A stretch of 64,000 nucleotides of DNA from Branchiostoma belcheri. Taxonomy: Eukaryota; Chordata; Leptocardii; Amphioxiformes; Branchiostomatidae. Each line of letters opens with the position of its first letter. Position 1 is the first letter of the stretch. Below, in pieces: positions 12,701-24,700 of the stretch. The notes beneath the pieces are model-generated. The model was not told where the DNA came from. It saw nothing but the letters and a program-made list of their open reading frames with translations, and made no database searches. The stretch is taken from assembly GCF_001625305.1 (NCBI RefSeq), contig NW_017804020.1:860018-924017 (forward strand), in the 5' to 3' direction. The translations under genes and the position numbers were made by a program.

Positions 12701-15700
12701 CTGTCTGTGTTTCACACTGTCTTTCTACCTTTCTCTCTCTCTCAGCCTACTCTCCTAGTGGGCCAGCCTAGTGTTGCACTACCACCAACCATGGTCGGTG
12801 TCCCAGCCTCTCTGCCAGGGGCCCAGGCCGCCTCTATACCTGCACAGCCGGCACCCTCTCTCTCAGCACTCCCAGGATCCTCTCTGTCAGCACTCCCAGC
12901 ATCCTCTCTGTCGGCTGTCCCGGTACCCTCTCTCCCGGGGCTCCCCGTGTCGGCTATCCCAGGAGGCCCCGTACCAGAGACCATTTCTCTGCCATCCAGT
13001 CAGGCTGTCTTACAGGTGTCACAAGTTACACATTTGGGCGTGATGAGACTTTAGCATAATTCTCCTGCATGGTTCAACATTTTCTTCTTACTACACTTGC
13101 TTTTCGTCTTGCCGTCAGGTCTTGTAGATTTTGTTTTATGAATATGTTATAGAAGAATATATCCTTTTTCGGAGAACGCATAGCTTTTCCTTTTTTGTTT
13201 TTAAATAAATTATTTATGTGTAGGAAGTATGTTAACCTTGCTTGAGACTTACCCATTAAGAAGATTTTCTCTGATGTTGATTCTACAGTGTACGTTTCCC
13301 GTAACACGGTATTACAAGGGAAATATGTCTTACATTTGTATGTGACAACAACTAGTCTTGAAGAAGCTGTGAACATTTGGGCATAGACTGCCTTGTTCTG
13401 GAAACTGGATGCCATTTTGTCTTTGCTCTGTTCTACAACAATTTCTCATGTTACATGTACTTTCCTCTCCCAGCCTATCCTACACTTTTGATGCACTTTC
13501 AGTGATATTCCGTCTTTTGTATTTCACAGATTCCAGTCAGAGCTTCATATTTGATCCCTTTGACTCCTATAGTTGATACACCTTTCTTTCTCCATGATGT
13601 TTAGTTATTGTTCTCAATTTTCAAAAGAATATTTCTGCCTAGCTACCCCTGCAGTATCCCCTGTCATCCTTACCACTACATTGCACTTGTGCTTCTGACG
13701 GTCCTGTGGCCTGCTCTCACTAAAAATAAGTCCATGTCTCTTTCTCTCCTCTCTCTACGCTACAGTCTCCAGTAATGCTAGGAGCGCCTCACCTCAGCAT
13801 GTCGTTGTCCATGTCAGGGCTGTCAGGGATCCCCCCGGGCCCGGCAGTCCACCCAGACTCGGCTACCCTGAGCGTGCCCGGCTCGCAAGCCTTGCAACAC
13901 AGCATTTCCCTGCCAGTGTCCATGTATGACTCGCCCAACATGAGCCTAACCAGCCCCCAGGTCACCTCGCAGGTCACTATCAGCCAACAGTTGTTAACAG
14001 TCTTACTACTACTAGTCGGTTGTGGCATTCATCTACCCCACCATCATCATACATAATTATCCTCAAAACCTTTCCTCTTGTGGTAACAGCTTTTACCATT
14101 ACCCAGCAGTTCCTGTGCATCCTAGTGTCAGTGAAGATCCCTTGTCTTTGTCCTGGCTGTCACTCCACATTTCCAGTGTTGTTGTTCTACATGTATATAT
14201 GGTGTAGGAGGAAGATTTTGTCAACCTTGCATCTGAGGAGTCTTTGATTTTTTCCTGAATTGCTATGGTTTTGGTATGGTGATGTACATGTACCATGTAC
14301 ACGTACACGTGTATCTTTCATTCTTAGTTTTTTGTTATGGCTTTTGATTTGATATTCAGTTGTACATGTCTGGCAATGACGAGTCTTTGAATCAGTATTT
14401 TTACTTTCTTGATGTTTTACATGAATACCCAAGGGTGTGTCAAAATTCCCTCCCCCTCCTTCCTTCCCCTGTCCTCCAAGCTACCTGTAGTTTAAAGATA
14501 CATTGTTACATTTGTTTCCCCATTCCTTCATCCTTTACCTAATCTTTGAAGAAAATATTCAGGTAGGGATAAGGCTTTTTAGGCTTGTTGTATACTAGTA
14601 TTCATCAAAGTAGTGCCTTAACTCGGTGGTGTGTGAAGAAGTTTTATTTCTCTTTACTTATAGTACAAAGGTACGGTACACTTTACCAATATTTACATGT
14701 TTCAGATGTGTTCACCTCAAAAAATCATATTCTTCCCCTCCCATTTTACAGAACTGAAAGTGTTGTCCAAGAATATTCTCAAATGTTTCATATGTCCTCC
14801 TCACTGTCAATGTTTTGTCTCCCTACTAACATCTTAACAAAATGGCCAGTTTTTTGCAACTGATGTGCTCTGCATTCTCCAACCATGTTGGTTGTCTTTT
14901 TTCCCACAGGATTATGATGAGAAACACAGTATTCCAAGGACTGCTTCACTGCTATTTGCTTGATGTTTGCCGCTGAACGTTTGTTTGCACTAATCATATT
15001 AACATGTGTTCTCTTCCTCTGTCCCTGTCAACAGGTCGGTCTGCCTCTCTCACAACCAATCACAGCCCCTCAGTATTACCCCTACCCAATCACTTCCCCC
15101 ACCACCAACCCGCCTGTCGGGGCGTGGCCAGAGGAGGGCAGGCCCTTCGTACCCTTTCTGGGTAGCCCGAGCGAGGAGGAGAAGCGCTTTCTAGTGGGGT
15201 ACTACTACGGCCACCAAAACTCGGTAACCCCGCCCGCTTCGCCCGAGAAATCCAGTCCGAGTAGAGAGAGGAGGCCGTCCCTCTCCATGTCTCCCGCGTT
15301 GCCGGCTGTCGCCGAAAACCCCGCCGAAGGAAACAGTCGAATCAAAGCCAAAAAGGTTCAAATTAAACCCTCACGGGCATGTCGAAAAGTTGACAGACTT
15401 CATGCAAAACAAGGATCATTCCCAAAAGGACTTCCATCATCATTACGTTAAGCAGCCCTAAAATATAAGTCCCAACGGAAATGATTTTGTTTGCATGAAG
15501 TCTCTGAACGTTTGACATGGCCTCCATAGCGGTAGAAATTTTCAAGGATGTCTCAATGGTGGAGTCCTGCTAGAAGTCATAGCACCAGTTGCATGCTGAT
15601 CATGTACCACGCTTTTCATCTTAGCCTCTTTAGACCCTTTCCACGCGTAGCACTTGTAGAATATCCCCTTACATCCTTGCATTCCTAATGTTCCTAATTC

Positions 15701-18700
15701 TTTCATCACATCATCTTCCATGTAAGAATATTGACCTTTTTGTGCATGGTGCATTCCTTTTGGTATATTGCTGGTGAAGGGATTTTACTAAAGGTGTGGG
15801 TGAAGGAAGGTGGCCTTTCTTTGAAGAAGATTTCTGCGCACTGATTTTGGCATGTCAGCTTTATATAATTGTATGGAGCACTTAAATGCACATGTTATAC
15901 ATGTATGACCATTGATAGCTTTCTGGCGCATGTATGGAATGCATTTTCCTTGGCATGAATTTGTTATTCTCCTATGAGACATTGCGTCAAGTACTGTGGC
16001 TTGTTTGTGAATTTTTGATTGTCGTTGCCTTCTTGTGGTTGGACTGGGAACTTGCACAGACCCTATTCTGATGCTGTTTTTTGCCAGGTAATAATGCATG
16101 TGCCGATTAATGGGTCACTTGTGTGAGTATGTGAAAGGACATCCGTGAAGATCTCTACCCTTGGTGACAAAGCTTCAAGCTTTCTGTGGCTGCCCTCCAA
16201 GCCCTGTCCCGCAGTTCCCATGCTTCTCCCTGCTTATAAAGAAACCATCCCTTGGCCAGCCCGTGTCCATACTCTATATAAGAAATGAAGAGATTTAGCC
16301 AAAGATATTGACAACAACAGAATCTCAGACACACAAGGAAGCTGCCCTTTACTGTTTGGAATGAACATTGTTTTCTTTTTCTCACAACTTTTTCTCTCAA
16401 ATGTCGTTTTCTTTTTCTCACAACTTTTCTCTAAGTGGAAGCTCTGAGGACGTCCCCAAGTGTGCGTACACACATACTGACTGTTCTTCTCTCAACAGGG
16501 AGCCGCCCGCCCTACGACTCTGTCTCTTCTTCCGTCCCCACCTCACTACCAAATGTGCCATCCCTCGCAGTCTCTTACCATGCACAGTTACGGAAATATC
16601 AACAGTGACCAAAACAAGGTTTTCTAACTTGTACACCTTCCCTTGGTGCTATGGGAATAATGGTAGGGCATAAAGGAAGAACTAAAAAATCGAAGTTCAA
16701 AATGTATCAAAATAACAAATACAGCATGCATTCCAGCCATGTGAGTTTCGGTGTCATCAGGCCAAGGAGTACACGTATGTACAAACGTTAAAATTTACCG
16801 GTCCTGTTTTCACGACAGATAAGACGCCAACCGTCCCTCCCTATCATGGCACTGAATCAGGACGGCTCCCCGCCATACTACCAACTGTACCACCCCCCTC
16901 TGTCTGCTCCACTACCCATGCCGCAAAGCCCCACCAAGGACAACAACTTCCCACCTCAGCAAACTCAGGTTCTTATGCTCATATACCCATATCGGGTGTC
17001 ACGGGTCAATAATATATCCATTAACGCACAGATCTGGTGATAGGGTGTTGGAAATGCACTCACTGTTGCCACTGACAAACTTTTAAGTACATGTAGTATG
17101 ATTTCATTAAAGTCACCAAAACTCCCAACGTGGACGTACCAACTACTAAGTACCTAATACCAGCTCAGAAAAGAACAAGAAATAGTTATGACTTCAAGTA
17201 CCAGAGTTATCAACCAAGGATTGAGGCATTCAAAAACTCATTCTTTCCTAGAACTATCGCAGCGTGGAACACCGTTAGTTACTAAAGTAGGGGCATTCTT
17301 ACTATATACAGTAGCTTTAAACAATGTTTAGGTTTAGATGTTTAAAGGCTAGGTGCAACAAGTCATTTGGTGTCAAGTACACATGTATGCTTGCGAAGCT
17401 GGTGTGTTACGCCGAGGGGCGGTTATACCGGCTATACAGAACAGATACTGATGGTTGGTATCTGCTTTAAGAGCACCACTGATTGATAAGTACTCTTTAC
17501 TTTGTACTTCAGGCTCAGGCAGCCACTGTCAGTTTGCTCCCCTACACGGGTGAACATCCTCCCACTCCCTGGGCACTCAGCACAAGCCCACAAGGACATG
17601 CACAGACACTTTCCCCACCGACTAAACAGGTTACACTCTTACCAACTAGGTGGTAAGGGACTAAGGAATAAGGCTGATAAGCACCAACTTTGTGTACATT
17701 ACAAATGGGATGAAAGCTATACTGATATATAATGATAGCAACATTTCTTTTCAGGCAACAAGGCAATGCTTTCATCAAAGTGGACTCAGTGTACTGTTTC
17801 TCAACATTGTTTCCTTCTTTAACTCTTGTTCTTGGTGTGTTGACATGGCTTTTTGAAGTCATCTTGTATGTTGTTGCTTGCATTCATCTCATGACACTGT
17901 AGTTTCCATATTAACCCCCATCTGTGTGTATGTGTTCACTAACCAGTGCACCTGTCACCCTCCCCTCCATATCAGGTGCAACCAACACCTGCCACCCCTC
18001 GGACACCTGCATCTGCTTCATCTGTAGGAAGCCCCCCCACATATTTCATCTACCCACCCCCTCCTGGTGCCGGCATTTACCCCCCTCACGTCTCGGCTAG
18101 AGAGGTCCCCCAAATCGGAGACCAGGTCTTACATCCACCTTGCATAGCCTACTAAATGCATCTGCCATAGAAGCATGTCATACCTATAGCTAAAAACTGT
18201 CATTGCAAACGCTCACTGTGTTAGCTTTCTTTGTTTTGTGAATCTTTGTGTTTTTGTGCTCTTACTTTTGTATACATGTATCTGTGCACTAGCAGGGACT
18301 ATAGCTGTCCTTCATTCAACTGTTCAGATTTTATTTCAGGCAGTCTTCTTTGTAACCAGTGGATTCTTTTACGCTGAACTGTCGTTTGGTTGCATCTTCT
18401 GTAATGTGTTCTTCTTTTGTTTGTACTCATGCCACAGTTATGAATTCTTTCTTGTACCTCTTGCAAGGTTCCTCTGTTCTACATCAAGAGGATGCTGCCT
18501 GCATGGCCACGCACAATTCTTCTTACTGATAGATGCACCTTTTAAGCACAATCTGGACAGATTCTTCTGTCTTCGTCTGAAGTTCACACAGTGACGTTCT
18601 ATTAACCCACTCATTGTTGTGTCTCTCTCATGCTACCTTGTGGCTGTAGGGTGTGCCTATGGTGTCACCTCTGTGTGCACAGTCCCACCTATCCACCGCA

Positions 18701-21700
18701 CAGCCGTCCTCCAGTCCTCCTATAGGAAGTGTGTATCAGCCCACAGTGGTGCAGGATGCCATAACCACAGCCTTGAGTCTTACCGCCCTTCAGGAAGGGG
18801 ATAAGGTGCGAACTGGTGTGCAGTGGTGTGCCTTTTGAAAAAAAAAAATTTTTTTTGTAAAAAAATTTTTTTTGTAAAAAAAATTTTTTTTTACAATTTT
18901 TGTAAAAAAAAAAAAATTTCTCCCTTTAAAACTTTTTTTTTTCAGCCGGTGAAGAAAGAAGGCTTTGGCATTGCATGAGTTTGACCAGATTTGTTTGCAG
19001 TGAATTTTTTTTTTCTCATCTGCATGGGTTTCTTCTTTCCTCTTTGGTTTGTGTAGCTCTTGTGTCTAATAGTCTGGTTTTGGTTGCAGTGCTTTCATAG
19101 AAAGTTTTCTCTATAATAGCGGTGTGTGTGTCTTTAATTTGTTTGCCGTGATCATATTAGGGTGGTCTCTTTTGGTGCTTCTCATTTTGTTGGTGACCTT
19201 TTCGAGGATTTGTTTCTTCGATCCGCCAACTGGCCTGTACCTCAGAACCATCTGTGGTGAACCAGTATTATTTAAAGGCCCTTAAAAATCTATTTAAAGG
19301 CCCTTAAAAATCTCACACCGGCATGATGTACAATGTAGGATTTCCAAGTTCCGGGCTTTTGTTTGAACTACAATGTATGCATCATGTTGAGTACACATGT
19401 ACACCACTAGTTTGTATTCGATGGAATAAGAAGTGTATTTGACATCCCATCAGTTTGTTTACTTTATGATGATACAAACAAACATCAGCATTTTTCTGGT
19501 ACATTCTTTTCAAGCTCCTTGAGTTGTTTCCTTCAATATTGGGACCAATATGCATCAAGCACGCAAGAACAATTTTCTCTTTCTTTTTCCTTCCCACATC
19601 CTGACTTAGTGCCTTGCCCATCATATTATCATTCCAACTTCTCGCTGACTCTTCACATGTAGGTCATTTAGATCCACCTTGACAAGATTAACTTCATGTA
19701 GATTTTATTTGTAGAATCTGTTGATGTCATCGAGAGAAATATATAATATGTCTTGTTGGGAAGTACATGTACAACACAATGTTTCCAATTTTATCATGTC
19801 TTAACATATATCTTGTGGAGTTTTGCATACATTTATTGCCATACCTGATCAGACTTTTTCCTCAGTGTTTCATTTCGACTATTTAGATAACTGGCTGTTG
19901 GTGCAACCCTCATCATGGCTTCATCTCTAGATCTAAGATTTGGTTTTTCATGTACATTTGTGCCACCTTTCATCCACAGTCCTTAGATTTGCAGTCTCCT
20001 ATACATGACATTATAGCTACCGCACTCCTAAAATGACGAAACTCAGTACCTCACTAAACTCAACACTTCAAAAGAAAAAGTCAATCTTGTGTCAACTAAA
20101 ATTACACGTCACATTAGCGTGACATTTCACAAGTGGTCAGTGTCCGGATATTACTTTCAACTCTACTGGAATTTGACAGCAAGCCTCAACCATTCCATTC
20201 TTATATATAGATTACTTCCATTTTGTGTGTGTGTGTAACACAACTCATTCATACATCTTTCAACTTAATGTTCTAATAATGTGATAATTATGATAATAGT
20301 AATAAACACCGGAAGCTATAACAAAGTAAATCTTACAAATCTTACAAATTTGCAGGTAAAATTGCTGAAGAAAAAAACTAGCTCAAATAATTGATTGGCT
20401 GTGCTTCAATATATGCATTGCCCAATGAATAATGTCAATACCTTTGTTGTTGCAAAATGTACAATGTACCATTCTTACATGTAGATCTCACTCTTTTTTG
20501 TCAATCATATAGATTGACCATAGCTATGGGCAGGTCATAATCATTCTAAGAAAATAGCCCTTAACGAAATTTAAAATGAAATGCTCAAATTGTTGGGATT
20601 TGTACAGATGTTGTCTACCAAACAGAATTGAGAGTACGAAACGTGATACTGTAATTCACTTTACGTTCACGGTAGCAAAAGTTCACGGTTTGAGAAAAAT
20701 GGACATTATATATTCGCTGTGGCGACAGGTACAGGAAAAAGAAAGTCCAGGAATTATTTAACTGTAATGATAAGTTCACTGTACAGAAGTGACAGTGAAA
20801 ACAGTGAACATAACAGTACAGTGAAAAAATCAGGAATTACAGTATTGGTGGAGGGATGTTTGGTTGGGAATGTGTCTAAAGAAGCCGTTTTCACGCCCAT
20901 GCACCCAGGCGCAGGCACAGGCGGCCTACATGCAGTCCATGGTGGCGGTTGCACCTCACCAGTCTTACTACCAGCCCCCGGTGGTCCTCATGCCTGACCA
21001 GCCTGGGGGGATGGTATCCTCACAGCAGCTAGATCAGGTCTGAACAACTCTCTCCTAGTACACATTCTGTAGTCTCTACCAGACTATCTACACTGGCTAT
21101 ACATATACATAAGAGAATAATTGCCATGGGAGCATAAGAGAATAATGGCCGGACTCCCTTGGCCAATTTTACTCTCTTTTTTGCCGAATGCTACGATCCG
21201 TATTCCTGTAGAAAGGCCTGGTGGAGACTACACATTCTGTACCACAGCAAACATACACACAAACACACACAGCTTGCCATGACTTCGTTCTTATGCTACA
21301 ATTGTTTTGCTGCCTTGGAGAAACTGAGAAAAACTGTTGCCGACCAAAACAGTTCGTACTTTGAAACCAACAGTTTTCCACAAGAAACACAATGATAATA
21401 TTATTATTTTGTACCACAGCAAACATACACACAAACACACACACAGCACAGTGTAACTTCATAATCCTGCTACAATTGTCATGCTGCCCAGCTGAGAAAA
21501 ACTGTTGCTCAAGCAATTCTCGATAGATTCTGAAAACAATCAGACAATTCAGGTGGCATCCACTACTTTGCATCAGTGACCAACAGAATCTGTCATTGAA
21601 CCCAAAACTATGAAATGTTGTTTCATAAGTTGTGAAAGAAGCAGTGCACACCATCTTACGTTTCTTTGAACAGAAGAAAAAAATGCTCTTGAGTATTCTT

Positions 21701-24700
21701 TGCCCACTTTCTTACACATTGTATCATGTATCCTCACAACAATCAGGACTTTACCGTGAATTTCTTTTAAAGCTTTTTTTCAGCTTTCATGCAAGTTTGT
21801 GCATGGCAGGGCAGCACTTCTTTGGTCAACCTAACCAAGCGCAGTACCAATTCCATATAATCTTAATGTTTTTCTTTTCTTTTCTGACATTCAGGCCTCT
21901 AGTACGATGGATGTAGGATGGACATCGACTAGAACAAACATCACTGACCTGCAACTGACATGTCTTATACCCAAGTACACATTGTTCCATATATAACTGT
22001 AACCTAGATGTCTGACATTCCCTCTCAAACATTGTCAACAGCTCTAAATTTCCACATTTCCGTGTTCCACAGGGGCAAGTGTACATGTACCAACAGGCTC
22101 CTGGACAACAAGGGATCGCTCCCCAGTCTGTCCCTCAGCAGTTTTACCCGTCTCAGGCCAGTGTGCCTGGTGGTCAGCAGCCCGCTGACCAGTCCATGGG
22201 AACCGGTCAGTCGCAGCAGCTCGACCCCCAGGTGTGATTCCGGTTCTGTCTAACGCTCCTGCTGTCCTTGTTTGCAGATGCCCGCTGCTAAATGATGATC
22301 GCAACAACAACTACTGCTGCTGCTGCAAGCTTGCCACTCTGCTAACGTTCTGCTTAATTTGCGTAATATGTAGTCATTGCCATCTCAACTTGCATTACTT
22401 TCTTATTGATCAACTGATAAAATCACTTTGCATCATAATGGTCAGCTCTCTGATGGACTAAGAAAGAGCTACATACATGTACACAGGGATATGCTCGATC
22501 TCCATCTAATTCACAGCATACACTAAAAAGTTGATTTTTCTCTTCTGTGATTGCCTTTGCTGACTTGGATTTATTCCTCAGTAGCTTACTGCAACCAGTT
22601 AGCTCTAGTCCGCACGGAGCAGCTTTGACTTCAATCATGTTTTGAAGCCGTAAATAAAACGTCTCACTTCAGTGTAACAAGCTGGTTAATATATCTCTGT
22701 CCAACTATTTTTGGTACCCTCCTCCGGAATGTGTACCTGAAAACAATACCATGGAGTCTGTTACTAACATACCATGTAGAAGATTGAACCCAGAATAGCT
22801 AAGTTACTTGCTGCAATAGTTTGAAATTTACCAGCAGTGTCCCCACATTTTTTGAAGTTGTAACATCTATTTTGTAGGCTACACTGCCCATGTACCAGCA
22901 CCAGATCCCAGGGGCTACGCAACCAGGCCAGTCGCTGGGCCAACAAGCGTACCAGGCAAATGTGGCCCCCACTGCGTCTTTACAACAGCATGAGCAGGTA
23001 GGGCACACAAACTAGCTTTCTGTCATCTTCATCAGGGCAATTCTGACTGGTTTACTGTGCACTGAAGATAGGTGTAATGTCACAATTACTAAACAATTGG
23101 GACCGCATTGTTAGCGGTAACACCTAGCTTTAGTGCACAGTGAACCAATCATAATTGCCCTGTTGAAGATGACATTGAAATGTCAGCTCTTGTTCAACAA
23201 GTGAATAAAGAACTTTGCTATTCAGTGTCAAGTTCTGTAACCATTGGTGATTAACATAATTATGGACCTATTAGCATTATTATTGACCTATTGAAAGCCA
23301 TCTTACATGAGTTTGTTAGATGAACTGTGTCATTAAGTTCTGTAACCATTGGTGATTAACATAATTATGGACCTATTAGCATTATTATTGACCTATTGAA
23401 AGCCATCTTACATGAGTTTGTTAGATGAACTGTTGTGTGCTGACAAGTACATGTAGGTCATGCTTGTCAGTTTGATTCAGGTCAAATGTGTGTGTTTTTG
23501 TTAGCACAGCTTCAGTGACATTTAAGACAGGTATTACTTTCTGAATGTCATTAACACAGTTACCACATTGTATAATATTTTGCCAAATGTAGGACTTCTC
23601 TACATGTAGCTTGTCGATATACTGCTTTTTAACACACTTCTTAGTTTTACCACAGGAAAAAAGTTGCAGACTGCTGCGTGATGTTTAAGCTTAATAGAAA
23701 CTCATAGACATGATCCATAACCACATTACAGCACACCTAACTGATATTACTTACATTTGTAAGTCTGGAATGATTTTCTCCTCAACCATTTCTTCTTTGT
23801 TTGTTTCTTTCTTTGTTGTGTCAAAATGATGTAGGTGGTATTGTCCATGGCTCAGCAGCCATTGCAAGCTCCGGCTGGAGCTGTGATTCCAGAACCTGTT
23901 CATGCGGTACCACTGCAGCAGGTCTCTGTGGTACCACAGCAGGGTACACAAGTCTCCATGACCATTGTACCCCAGCAAGGTACACAAGTATCCATGGTAC
24001 CACAGCCTGTTGAACTGGTGGTATCACCGACAGTACCAGCGGTACCACAGCAGGGTACACAACTCTCCATGGTACCACAGCCTGTTGAACTGGTGTCTGT
24101 GGTATCACCAACAGTACCGGTGGTACCACAGCCAGGTCAGCACATACCTCCAACTTCACAGCAGGTGCAACAGGTGTTCCAGGTGGCCCAGCAGCACCTG
24201 ACCCAGGTCCCTGCACCTGCAGATGTACATCTGCAGCAGGCTCTACATCCAGACCAGGTCTGGACCTACAATCATATTGGGATTTTAGAATGCCTATATC
24301 TACTAACTGCACTTCTTCTTTCTGCCATAGGTACATGTAATCCTGTAGTGGTGAGCTTCTTGCTTTTAATGTTTAATGATGATTGTTAAGGCCATAACAT
24401 TACATGTTGTTTCACATTAGAGAGATAGTCCGTTAAGAACTAAGTACATGTAGGTTGTTGTGCAGGGCCTGTATTTACTGCTGGTTCATAGAGTAGGAGT
24501 AATCTACTAAAGGAACATGATACGTATATTGACATATAGATAAATATAGTGCTGCTCTAACTTTTTTTACTTCACATTTGCTTTATCACAGGATAAACAC
24601 TGCAGACATGATGATAATTACTTACAGGTTTTACTATGAAATTGTTCTTTCCTTGTCCAGTTCTGTTTAGTGATCTGCTTTTTCTTCTTTGTTTCTTTCT

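Larger units (their letters stand above)
18979..20908 (+). other. WNK: WNK intron interval
   Basis: Nearly 2 kb, A/T-rich, with a 22-bp direct repeat (19268-19311) and a dispersed repeat at 20634-20850. No supported exon. Confidence 0.6.

Noticed and set aside
14082..14180. Possible exon with HYPAVPVHPSVSEDPLS
   Set aside because: The available acceptor puts that reading out of phase with the flanking phase-0 exons, and phase 0 hits a stop.
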